Assembly: GCA_947625575.1 (NCBI GenBank)
Contig: CANQOV010000007.1
Span: 1 to 40,505 of the forward strand
Direction: 5' to 3'
Length of the DNA: 40,505 nucleotides
Origin: an uncultured Bacilli bacterium
GTDB lineage: Bacteria > Bacillota_I > Bacilli_A > RF39 > UBA660
How positions within the stretch are numbered: position 1 is the stretch's first letter; each line of letters starts with the position of its first letter. The position numbers and the translations under genes are program-made. Shown piece by piece: positions 6,257 through 14,781 of this stretch. The notes beneath the pieces were generated by a model, which worked only from the letters and a program-made list of their open reading frames with translations, ran no database searches and had not been told where the DNA came from.

Positions 6257-8940
6257 TGAAAAAATTAAAATTAAAACAAGGGTTTGTTTGGTTTGGTTTT
6301 GCATTAATTATTTTTGCATTTGTATTTGGAGTTAGTTATGCTCTTATTGAAGTTGCTAATAGTACAATCAGTAATATTAATACTAAAAGTTTAAAAGTTA
6401 GTATTGTTGAAGATTATGAAGAGCCAGAAGAAGTTTTACCTAGTAGTATAATTACTAAAGTAGTTGATGCTAAAAATACTGGAGAAATTGAAGTTTTTGT
6501 TAGAGCTAAAGTTACTAAAGTATGGGGAGATAAAGATGATTCGGGATCTATAGTGGTTGATCCAAGTTTGGAAACTGATAATATCGTTGTTTACTATAAC
6601 AATACTTATTGGGTTGATGGAAAAGATGGTTATTTTTATTACAAAGGTATTTTAAAACCAAATCAAATTACAAAAGAGCCATTACTTACTGATTTTTCTA
6701 TTGCTTCTTCAACTGATAATAGATATCAAGGTAAAGCTGCAGATATAATTGTAGAATTAGAAGCTATTCAAACTACTGGTGGTGCAGTTGGTGATTTATG
6801 GGGAAAGACTTATGAATTTTTAGAAGTAGAAGAGCCTAAAACTAAAGATTATGGTAAGACTGTTGTAACATATTTATCACCTTCTAAACAGTTTGATATT
6901 AGAACTAATCCAATTGATTTATTTGTAAATTTTAAAGATTTAGAGCCCGGTGTTAGTAGAAGTCAAATTGTTACTTTAAAAAATGATTATAAAAGAGCAC
7001 AAGGTTTTGGGTTAAAAGCTGAAGTTACTAAACAAGATGAAAGTTATGATGAAGAACTTATTTATGATTTAATAGATAAATATGTTAATATTGAAATATA
7101 TGATGGAGATAGTCTTTTATATAATGGACCTATTTGGGGTAATTTAGATGATAACTCTAATAATATGAGAGATTATATTGATCTTGGTACTGTTCCTAGT
7201 AATAATTCTAAAGATTTATTGATAAAGTTATCTGTTAGTAAAGATATGGGTAATGAATATCAAAATTTGTTAGCTTATATTAAATGGACATTTAAAACTG
7301 TTTATACTGATCCTACACTTTTGGTACATCATTATTTATATGGTACTAGTTATAGATTAGCAAATGATGAACATCATAATGGAACATATGGTTGGACTTA
7401 TGAAACTACACCAAATGCTAAATTGTTAGAAAAATATGAACTTGTAGGTATGCCAGATAATGCTAGTGGTGTCTATGATGATGAAGAAATAGAAATTACT
7501 TATTATTATAGAATTATTGAGCCAGAATATGAAAAACCTTCAATTGTTAAAGACGGTACAGAATTTATTGCAGTTGATGATAGAAGTGAATTAGTTTATG
7601 TTGAAGGACAAGATGTTTTAGAAAAGTTTGCTATTAGTGAAAAGATTACTTATAGTATTACAATAAATGAATATAGGGGTAATGCAAAAATTACAATTAC
7701 TGATAAATTGCCTCAAAAGATAACTGGACAGTCTATTCTTGATGGTGGTGTTTATGATGAGAAGAGCAACACTATTACTTGGGTTGAAGATGTATTCGTA
7801 GATACTTATGCAAATAATGGTCCAATTACGTTAACTTTTGTTAAAAATGTTAAGTTGTATTATAAAAGATATGTTAGAAATATGACTGATATTGCTACTG
7901 GAGATATAAAATTTGATAATGGAAGCGATGTTCCAGAAGTTAATGATACACATACTACAGTAGTGGATATAGATTCATTGGTATTAGTACATCATTATTT
8001 AGAAAATACTACTACTAGTGTATTTGATGATGAATTGTTAAGAGGAATAGTGGGAGATCCATATGAAACTTTTGCAAAAGAATCTTATAAATATGAAGTT
8101 GTAGGAATACCAGATAATGCTAGTGGAGAATTTTTAGATGATGATATAGTGGTTATATACTATTATAGATTAAGAGAGCCTATAGAAGAAAATGAAGTTA
8201 GTAAAATTGGACTTGATGTGTTAAAACATTTTGATGATACTTTTGAATATACAGTAGCTTATAATTTAAAAATATCTCATTATAAAGGGTTGGTTACTAT
8301 CAAACTTGTTGATTATTTACCATATGCAATAGATTATGAGGCTTCTAATTTAGATGACGGTATTTATGATGATGAGAAAAAAACTATTACTTGGACATAT
8401 GAGATAGATGTTGATTCTCTTGAGGCAGATTATACTCAATATATACAAAAAAATATTATAGTTAAATTTTTAGATATTGATTATACAAAAGATATTGTCA
8501 ATAAAGTAAAAAGTACTTTAAAATATAATGATAAAGAAATAACAGATGATGATGAAGTTGTTACAGATATAGATTTAAATGCTAGAATTATAGTTAATCA
8601 TTATTATAAAGATACAACTAATAAATTAACAGATTCATTGGAATATAGTGTTAAAATTGGTGATAAATATAAAACAAGTTATTCTAAAGAAGTTGAAAAA
8701 AAAGGCTATAGATTAGTTAGTGTTGTAGGAATTGAAAAAGGTATTGCTGATAAAGAAGAAATAGTAGTAAATTACTATTATGAAAAAGTAGAAAATCCTT
8801 ATACGGGTGATCAAATTACTATGTATGTTGTTTCTTTTGTAATAGCGGTAGTTGTACTTATTGCAGTTTGTTTAACATTTACTTATCTTAATAAAGGAAC
8901 TTTATTAAATATTAAAAATAAACATAATAATATTAGATAA
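6256..8940 (+). CDS. Large TasA-like surface protein with MucBP-like repeats and NPYTGD anchor
   Basis: 894 residues. Residues 1-190: a signal segment (VFGVSYALIEVANS) and a TasA-like domain with DAKNTGEIEVFVRAKV, DGYFYYKGILKPNQIT and DIIVELEAIQTTGG. About 355-418, 574-638 and 778-845: three MucBP-like repeats that open with VHHYL or VNHYYKD and close with YYYR/YYYE; the first two contain PDNASG. Two DUF11-like segments lie between them (KITITDKLPQ, VTIKLVDYLP). The C-terminus is NPYTGDQI, a hydrophobic span and a basic tail (NKHNNIR), the layout of a sortase-anchored protein with a non-LPxTG motif. It is the likely wall anchor for the three small TasA-like proteins before it. No sortase or SipW peptidase lies in the window. 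Confidence 0.75.
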   Translation: MKKLKLKQGFVWFGFALIIFAFVFGVSYALIEVANSTISNINTKSLKVSIVEDYEEPEEVLPSSIITKVVDAKNTGEIEVFVRAKVTKVWGDKDDSGSIVVDPSLETDNIVVYYNNTYWVDGKDGYFYYKGILKPNQITKEPLLTDFSIASSTDNRYQGKAADIIVELEAIQTTGGAVGDLWGKTYEFLEVEEPKTKDYGKTVVTYLSPSKQFDIRTNPIDLFVNFKDLEPGVSRSQIVTLKNDYKRAQGFGLKAEVTKQDESYDEELIYDLIDKYVNIEIYDGDSLLYNGPIWGNLDDNSNNMRDYIDLGTVPSNNSKDLLIKLSVSKDMGNEYQNLLAYIKWTFKTVYTDPTLLVHHYLYGTSYRLANDEHHNGTYGWTYETTPNAKLLEKYELVGMPDNASGVYDDEEIEITYYYRIIEPEYEKPSIVKDGTEFIAVDDRSELVYVEGQDVLEKFAISEKITYSITINEYRGNAKITITDKLPQKITGQSILDGGVYDEKSNTITWVEDVFVDTYANNGPITLTFVKNVKLYYKRYVRNMTDIATGDIKFDNGSDVPEVNDTHTTVVDIDSLVLVHHYLENTTTSVFDDELLRGIVGDPYETFAKESYKYEVVGIPDNASGEFLDDDIVVIYYYRLREPIEENEVSKIGLDVLKHFDDTFEYTVAYNLKISHYKGLVTIKLVDYLPYAIDYEASNLDDGIYDDEKKTITWTYEIDVDSLEADYTQYIQKNIIVKFLDIDYTKDIVNKVKSTLKYNDKEITDDDEVVTDIDLNARIIVNHYYKDTTNKLTDSLEYSVKIGDKYKTSYSKEVEKKGYRLVSVVGIEKGIADKEEIVVNYYYEKVENPYTGDQITMYVVSFVIAVVVLIAVCLTFTYLNKGTLLNIKNKHNNIR

Positions 8941-8942
8941 TT

Positions 8943-8970
8943 AGTCAGGAGTTATCTTGACTTTTTATTT
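8943..8970 (+). terminator. Intrinsic terminator of the TasA-like operon
   Basis: AGTCAGGA, loop GTTA, TCTTGACT (one G-T pair), then TTTTATTTT. Confidence 0.75.
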
Positions 8971-9012
8971 TGTGAAAATAATGTGAATTATGTAGAAATT
9001 TGTCTAGCGATA

Positions 9013-9021
9013 TGATATAAT
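9013..9021 (+). promoter_or_regulatory. Extended -10 promoter for ftsEX
   Basis: TGaTATAAT, a perfect extended -10; no clear -35. Predicted start near 9028, about 19 bases before the ftsE ATG. Confidence 0.6.
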
Positions 9022-9046
9022 TTTAATATATAATGAGGTGTTATGT

Positions 9047-9745
9047 ATGGAAATGGTCAGAATGAAAAACGTATATAAAACTTATCCTAATGGGGTTGGG
9101 GCTATATACGATTTGAATTTAGTTATAGAAAAAGGAGAGTTTGTCTTTATAATTGGAGGAAGTGGATCTGGAAAAAGTACTTTGATTAAAATGCTTTATA
9201 GAGAAGAAAAACCTTCTAGAGGAGAAATTATTCTTGGGGGTGTTACTGTAAATAAACTTCGTAATTCTAAAGTATATAAATTGCGTAGAAAAATAGGAGT
9301 TGTCTTTCAAGATTATAAACTGTTACCAAAACTTACAGTATATGAAAACGTGGCTTTTGCTTTGGAAGTTACGGGAGCAGATAGTAAAACAATAAGAAAA
9401 CGAGTTATCGATGTTTTAACAAAAGTTGGTTTAAGACATAAAGCTAATACTTATCCTGATAAATTATCTGGTGGAGAACAACAAAGAGTGGCTATTGCAA
9501 GAGCTATTGTCAATGATCCAAAAATATTGATTTGTGATGAGCCTACGGGTAATTTGGATGCTACTATAAGTATGGAAATTATGAAATGTTTAGTAGATAT
9601 TAATAAAGAACTTGGTACAACAGTATTAATGGTTACACATGATATAGATATTGTTAAGTCAATGAAAAAAAGAGTTCTTTTATTGAAAGAGGGTAGATTA
9701 GTAAAAGACTATCCAGAAGGGAAGTTTAAAAATGAAACTATTTAG
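9047..9745 (+). CDS. ftsE: Cell-division ABC transporter ATP-binding protein FtsE
   Basis: The track start (GTG 9038) lies within the ribosome site GAGGTG; ATG 9047 (MEMVRMKNVYKTYPNG, 232 residues) has the right spacing. Walker A GGSGSGKST near residue 37, Q-loop FQDYKLLP, ABC signature LSGGEQQR near 140, Walker B ILICDEPTGNLD near 160, switch His in VTHD. FtsE is the cytoplasmic ATPase of FtsEX, which switches peptidoglycan hydrolases on through a membrane partner. It overlaps ftsX by 14 bases, and a PcsB/CwlO-like hydrolase follows, so the whole pathway module sits here. Confidence 0.95.
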   Translation: MEMVRMKNVYKTYPNGVGAIYDLNLVIEKGEFVFIIGGSGSGKSTLIKMLYREEKPSRGEIILGGVTVNKLRNSKVYKLRRKIGVVFQDYKLLPKLTVYENVAFALEVTGADSKTIRKRVIDVLTKVGLRHKANTYPDKLSGGEQQRVAIARAIVNDPKILICDEPTGNLDATISMEIMKCLVDINKELGTTVLMVTHDIDIVKSMKKRVLLLKEGRLVKDYPEGKFKNETI

Positions 9746-10631
9746 AGCATTTTTTAGAAGTATTAGAGACGCATTTAAGAGTGTTGTTAGAAATTTTAGT
9801 TTGTCTTTAGCATCTATTTCTTGTATTACAATTACTTTAATTATAATTGCGTCTGCTATACTAATTTCGTTTAATGTAAAGAATTTTACTACTGAAATTG
9901 AAAATGATGTAACAATTGTAGTGTTTTTAGATTATGATGTTGTAGAAGAAGATAGAATAAACTTTGAAAATGAAATTAAAAAATTAGATAATATAGATTC
10001 TTATACTTTTAAATCTAAAAGTGAAGTTACTCAAGAAATGATAGATGAATATGATACTTTTGGGGAAATACTTAGTAGTTGGGAAGAAAATGAAAATCCA
10101 TTAAAAGATACATATAATATAAAAGTTTTAGATGTTAACAAAATTGGAGAAACAGCTTCTTTAATTAAAAAAATAGATAGAGTTAGTCTTGTTCAATATG
10201 GAGAAGGATTAGTAGAACAACTTTTACAAGTTTTTGGTGCTGTACAAAATATTACTATAATAGCGGCAGTTAGTCTTATATTAGTAACAGTATTTTTGAT
10301 TATTAATACAATTAAACTTACAATATTTTCTAGAAAAAGAGAAATATCTATTATGAGATTAGTTGGGGCTAGTAATAGTAGAATTAAGTTTCCATTTGTT
10401 ATTGAGGGTATTATACTTGGAATAATTGGATCTATTATTCCTATAGTGTTTACTATTTGGGGATATGGATCTTTATATACACATTTTGGTGGACAGTTAT
10501 TTTCTCCAATTATTAAATTAGTTAAACCAATGCCTTTTGCAATGTATACTTCTGCTATATTGTTAATAACTGGTGTTATAGTAGGTATGATTGGTAGTGC
10601 AAGAGCTGTTAGGAGGTATATAAAGATATAA
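9732..10631 (+). CDS. ftsX: Cell-division permease-like protein FtsX
   Basis: 299 residues. The first membrane span (LSLASISCITITLIIIASAIL) is followed by an extracellular domain of about 110 residues and three further spans at about 175-200, 225-250 and 270-295, the four-helix FtsX topology. The segment KREISIMRLVGASNSRIKF is the conserved FtsX/MacB cytoplasmic loop that contacts the ATPase. It overlaps ftsE and its stop overlaps the hydrolase start (TAATGA). It passes ATP-driven movement to the hydrolase outside the membrane. Confidence 0.93.
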   Translation: MKLFRAFFRSIRDAFKSVVRNFSLSLASISCITITLIIIASAILISFNVKNFTTEIENDVTIVVFLDYDVVEEDRINFENEIKKLDNIDSYTFKSKSEVTQEMIDEYDTFGEILSSWEENENPLKDTYNIKVLDVNKIGETASLIKKIDRVSLVQYGEGLVEQLLQVFGAVQNITIIAAVSLILVTVFLIINTIKLTIFSRKREISIMRLVGASNSRIKFPFVIEGIILGIIGSIIPIVFTIWGYGSLYTHFGGQLFSPIIKLVKPMPFAMYTSAILLITGVIVGMIGSARAVRRYIKI

Positions 10632-11806
10632 TGAAAAAGTTAATAGTTTTCTTTGCTATTTTATGTTTTTTTGGGTGTTTTAATGTATCTGCTAGAACTA
10701 TTAAAGATTTAGAAAAAGAATTACAAGATTTAAAAAATGAACAAAAAGAAGCAGAAAAACAGAGTGAGGAGATACAACAACAAATAGATGCTAATAATGC
10801 TAAAATTAAACAAATAACTGTAGATATTGCTAATGCTACTACAGAACAAGAAAATTTAGAAAGTGATATAGTTACTTTAGAAGATAAAATAGATGTTAAA
10901 AATGAACAGATAAAAGAGTTATTGTCTTTTTATCAAGTTTCTAATAGTGAAAATTTCTATTTGAAATATTTATTTGGATCTGATAGTTTTACTGACTTTA
11001 TATATCGTTTTTCTGTTATTGAACAGTTAAGTAAAAAAAGTGATGAATTAGTAGATGAAATGAATCAATTAATAAAAGAAAATAAAGAAAAGATAGAACA
11101 ATTGGATAAAAAGAAAGAAGAGTTAAGAAAACTTAATCAAGAAGTGTTAGCTATTGTTAGTAAATTAGGAAGTAAGAAAACAACATATATAGAAGAAGCA
11201 GAAAGTTATGATGATCAAATTTCTACTTTAACAAAAAGAATTGATGATTATAAAAAATATTGTGATGATGATGAAGATTTGTCTAAATGTTATGGTGATG
11301 TTCCAGTAGAGTTTAGTGGTTTTAGTAAACCATTAAAAAGTGGATGCGTTACAGATGAATTTGGTATGAGATATCATCCGACACAACATTATTGGAAATT
11401 ACATACAGGTATTGATTTAGGTGGTAATAGAGAGGGTACACCGGTTTATGCTCCAGCAGCAGGTAGAGTTGTTAAAAAATCATTGAAAAATTCTTGTGGT
11501 GGAAATATGTTATATATTAACCATATTATAAATGGAAAATATTATACTACACAATATATGCACCTTTTAAAATTTAATGTTAAGGTTGGAGATGTTGTTG
11601 AACGTGGAGATGTTATTGCTTATGTTGGTGGAGGAACTACTACATATGATTCTTGTTCAACAGGAGCTCATTTACATTTTACAGTAGCAACAGGACATTA
11701 TTATGGAACGGGTGCTAATAGTTATACTAGTTATTCTAAATATTTAGATAAATTAATAAATCCAAGAGAAGTATTAACTTTCCCTAATTATGGATATTGT
11801 TGGTAA
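10631..11806 (+). CDS. M23 murein hydrolase / FtsEX-controlled hydrolase activator (PcsB/EnvC-like)
   Basis: 391 residues. The N-terminal signal peptide probably ends near NVSA-RTIKD. A long charged coiled coil runs from about 24 to 195, as in PcsB, CwlO and EnvC. The M23 peptidase domain occupies about 235-385, with zinc ligands in HTGIDLG and HLHF and the glycine-rich GDVIAYVGGG. The zinc motifs look intact, so it is likely an active endopeptidase. The position behind ftsX with overlapping codons points to direct control by FtsEX. Six cysteines in the mature protein (near KKYC, SKCYG, SGCVT, NSCGG, DSCST and the final GYCW) are unusual for a Firmicute hydrolase and could form three disulfides. 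Confidence 0.88.
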   Translation: MKKLIVFFAILCFFGCFNVSARTIKDLEKELQDLKNEQKEAEKQSEEIQQQIDANNAKIKQITVDIANATTEQENLESDIVTLEDKIDVKNEQIKELLSFYQVSNSENFYLKYLFGSDSFTDFIYRFSVIEQLSKKSDELVDEMNQLIKENKEKIEQLDKKKEELRKLNQEVLAIVSKLGSKKTTYIEEAESYDDQISTLTKRIDDYKKYCDDDEDLSKCYGDVPVEFSGFSKPLKSGCVTDEFGMRYHPTQHYWKLHTGIDLGGNREGTPVYAPAAGRVVKKSLKNSCGGNMLYINHIINGKYYTTQYMHLLKFNVKVGDVVERGDVIAYVGGGTTTYDSCSTGAHLHFTVATGHYYGTGANSYTSYSKYLDKLINPREVLTFPNYGYCW

Positions 11807-11829
11807 AAAGAAACTTATGTTTCTTTTTT
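11805..11829 (+). terminator. Intrinsic terminator of ftsEX-hydrolase operon
   Basis: AAAAAGAAAC (11805-11814), loop TTAT, GTTTCTTTTTT. It begins within the stop codon (TAA 11804-11806). Confidence 0.85.
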
Positions 11830-11854
11830 ATGGGAATAATGTTTTAAAACAAGT

Positions 11855-11894
11855 AAAAATGTGTTATTATATAAATAAAGAATAACACATTTTT
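11855..11894 (+). promoter_or_regulatory. Perfect 14-bp inverted repeat over an extended -10
   Basis: AAAAATGTGTTATT (11855-11868), a 12-base centre, AATAACACATTTTT (11881-11894). The left arm contains TGtTATTAT (11862-11870), an extended -10 for the next gene, which would start transcription near 11877 inside the centre. The upstream operon already has its own terminator, so an operator is as likely as a second terminator. Confidence 0.55.
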
Positions 11895-11919
11895 TGTTAT
11901 GTCAAAATGGAGGATAATT

Positions 11920-14491
11920 ATGGAAAATAAAAAAATAGTCTGGGGGGGGGGCAACTAGAAAAAATATAATCCTAATCGGAGGATTAGTATTAACTTTGTT
12001 ATTAGTAGGAACAAGTTATGCTCTTTTTAGAGCAAACTTATTAGGAAGTAAAATTAATAGTGTTGGAACAGAAAGATTTGAATTACACTTTAAAGAAGGT
12101 AATGAACTAAATGTAGTAAATATGTATAAAAGTGATGAAGAAGCAATAAAAGAAGTTCCATACTTTGAATTTACTATTGAAGGCAAATATCAAAAAGGAA
12201 GTAGTTTGGATTATACAATATATTTAGAAGAGATATCAAAAGATAAAGATATAACTTTGGAATCTGTTAAATTAAATTTAAAAAAGATAGTAAATAATAA
12301 AGAACAAGAAGTATTAAAAACAACAAAAATAAGTGAATTAGAAAAATATAAAGAAACAGATAATAAATACTCACTATATAGTGATACTATGACATTTTCC
12401 AAAGTATATTCTAATCCAAAAGACACATATAGATTAAGAAGTTGGATAAATGAACAAAATATAGATTTAGGTAATCTTGGAGAAATAGACGGACCAATAG
12501 TAATCGAACCAAAGAGTTATAAATTTAGAATAAATGTTGAAGCAGGTAATATTGAAGAACAAAATGTCAATGCACCAATATTGTTAGATAATATGATACC
12601 AGTAATCTATGATGAAGAAAAAGAAAGTTGGATTAAAACAACTACAGATAATTGGTACAATTATGATAAGAAACAATGGGCAAATGCCATAACAATAGAT
12701 AACACAAAAGCTTATGATTTATCTAAAAATAAAAACCATGTACCAATAACAGGGCCAACAAAAGTATCAAATGGTTTAAAGTTTGATGGGAAAGATGATT
12801 ATATTGATATTGGCTTTGCAAATAAAGAATTTACAAATGGTTTTACAATGAATACAAAATTTATCTTCACTGAGCAGCCTGTGAATAGTAGCAATTTGTT
12901 TTCTAATATAGAAGCTGGAGGATCATTGATTTATGTTGTAGATAATACAATTAAAGTTGATGTACATGATGGAACAGGTTATATAAATATTGGTGTTACA
13001 GGGCCAATAGAATTAAATAAAGAATATGAAGTAATAGTGACCTTTGATAATACTGATGGAAATTTTTATTTAAATGGAAAATTAATAGGGAGTCATCATT
13101 GGGACACACCAACTAAAATGAAAATTTCTTCTGCACCATTTACAATTGGTGCTGAGCCTGATGCAAAAGGAGGGCATAATTTTTACGCCAATGCTATAAT
13201 CCAAGAAGCAAGGCTATATGAAAGAGCCTTATCACTAGAAGAAGTAACAAAATTATATAATAATGAAGAGGTAAGTGATAAGGGATTACTATCATATTAT
13301 AACTTTGTAGATGAATTTAAACCCGGACAAGAAATAGATATGAAAATGATAAATACTATGTGGGTATGGATACCAAGATATAAATATAGAATATTTAATG
13401 CCAATTTAACTGGTGGAGAAACAGCTAATGAACAAGAAATAGAAATAACTTTTGAAAAAGGGAAAGAAACAACAGGAACAGTGAAATGTGTTGACAGCAT
13501 TAATAAAAATGACGGAACAAGCGAAACTTGTGATGACAAATTTAATAATGGCATTAAAAATGGTGTAAGCACTTATACCCATCCAGCATTTACTTTTGGT
13601 GGAGAAGAGTTAACAGGATTTTGGTATGGTAAATTTGAAGACGGAATAGAATCATCACAATTTGTTATAAAACCTGATGTAGCACCAAATAATACTCAGG
13701 ATATATCTACAAGGTTTCAAAAGATAAGAGAAATGGAATTGCAAAACAATATTTATGGTTTCCTAAGTAATGCAACAGCTTATACTGATACAGGAGACTT
13801 AACTGGGGATAATAATAACTTTGATACTCATTTAACTAAAAATATTGAGTGGGGTGCAGTAGCCTATTTAACACACTCAAAATATGGAAGATGTAATAAT
13901 GGGGCTTGTTCAGAAGTATATGCAAATAACACTAAAGCTTATACAGGAAGAAGTAGTGGCATTGTTAGCTCTGAAACAACTTCTTCATATGGCTCATATT
14001 CCTATGATGATTATATAGTAAATGAAAGTAATGTTAAAACATCAAAAGTTATTGGTAAGGGAACTGGAGCAAGTACCACAGGAAATATCTATGGAATATA
14101 TGATATGTCTGGAGGATTATATGAAAACACAATGGGAATAATGATACCGGCAGATAACAGTTTTGAAACAGTAACGAAATTTAAAAGTAATCTTAATAAA
14201 AAATATTATGATTCCTATAGCTGGGGAACAACAGTTGATGATGTAACATCTTATAAAAGAGGAAAACTTGGAGATGCAACAAAAGAAATAATAAAAAGAC
14301 TTGATAATTCTAATAAAAATGGTTGGTATGGTGGCAAATCAAGTTTTGTAACCACTGCAAGTTGGAATCGTCCATTTTTTATTCGTAGTAAGACTAGTAA
14401 TAGTACTGCTAATGGAGTACTTTCTTTTGCTAGTAATGGAAATAGTGTATGGGAAGAAGGCTCGTTTAGATCTGCTTTAGTAATCTATTAG
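11920..14491 (+). CDS. Phase-variable exported LamG plus lectin/sulfatase-like surface protein (frame broken at G10)
   Basis: The true start is ATG 11920, five bases after GGAGGA. Translation reads MENKKIVWGGG and stops at TAG 11956, because a run of ten G (11942-11951) shifts the frame. With nine or twelve G it continues as ATRKNIILIGGLVLTLLLVG, a proper signal segment ending GTSYALFRAN, and gives about 856 residues. The track shows only the part from TTG 11996. Domains in the ON frame: a SipW-type N-terminus, a LamG/concanavalin-like jelly roll at about 285-445 (KFDGKDDYIDIG, GNFYLNGKLIGS, EARLYERALSLEEV), then a module opening TMWVWIPRYKYRIF with YDMSGGLYENTMG and ending SFRSALVIY, like formylglycine-enzyme/C-type-lectin folds. 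Four cysteines. Base use is richer in A than in neighbours, hinting at transfer. Likely an adhesin; ligand unknown. Confidence 0.75.
11942..11951 (+). repeat. G10 homopolymer, candidate phase-variation switch
   Basis: Ten consecutive G in very AT-rich DNA, codons 8-11 of a surface-protein gene. The present length puts the ATG out of frame. Slipped-strand mispairing by -1 or +2 would restore the frame. An assembly error in the homopolymer is the main alternative. Confidence 0.8.
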
Positions 14492-14520
14492 CATATGTTT
14501 TAAAAAAAACATATGTTTTT
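14492..14520 (+). terminator. Intrinsic terminator after the LamG gene
   Basis: CATATGTTTT, an A-rich loop, AAAACATATG, then a T run. Confidence 0.85.
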
Positions 14521-14559
14521 TCTTGACTTTTTGGGGTTATATGTGATAGATTATATGTG

Positions 14560-14580
14560 ACACAAAGATGTGTTTTTATT
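14560..14580 (+). terminator. Short terminator-like hairpin before secE
   Basis: ACACA, loop AAGA, TGTGT, then TTTTATTTT. It lies between the LamG-gene terminator and secE. A -35-like TTGACT is at 14523, so this could be a second terminator or an attenuator of a longer secE transcript. Confidence 0.4.
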
Positions 14581-14593
14581 TTGGTTTTATTCA

Positions 14594-14599
14594 TATAAT
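14594..14599 (+). promoter_or_regulatory. Candidate -10 for secE-nusG
   Basis: A perfect TATAAT 14 bases before the secE ATG; no convincing -35. If used, the leader begins at the ribosome site AGAGGTGG. Confidence 0.35.
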
Positions 14600-14613
14600 T
14601 AAAGAGGTGGATT

Positions 14614-14781
14614 ATGAAGTTTTTTAAAAATGTTTATCAAGAGATGAAAAAGGTTAAATGGCCTGATAGAAAGTATATGGTTAAGTATTCTATTGCTACT
14701 TTGTCTGTTATTATTTTCTTTTCTTTATATTTCTTTGTGATTGAACTTATTATGAGTGCTTTGAAAGTTGGTGTTAGATAA
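14614..14781 (+). CDS. secE: Preprotein translocase subunit SecE
   Basis: 55 residues, too short for the ORF track. It opens MKFFKNVYQEMKKVKWPD; the conserved amphipathic SecE stretch (E-M-K-K-V-K-W-P) comes just before a single membrane span (about 28-52, IATLSVIIFFSLYFFVI). It is the small essential subunit that clamps SecY in the export channel. AGAGGTGG lies at good distance from the ATG. The stop overlaps the nusG start (TAATG), the usual secE-nusG pair. The secG partner is at 33739; no secY lies in the window. Confidence 0.93.
   Translation: MKFFKNVYQEMKKVKWPDRKYMVKYSIATLSVIIFFSLYFFVIELIMSALKVGVR

Noticed and set aside
13297-13572. 91-residue minus-strand ORF within the LamG gene
   Set aside because: A shadow of the coding frame with no start signals.
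11996-14491. The LamG gene starting at TTG 11996
   Set aside because: That start has a poor ribosome-site spacing and cuts the signal segment; upstream codons in the same frame complete it, which points to ATG 11920 and a frame break at G10.
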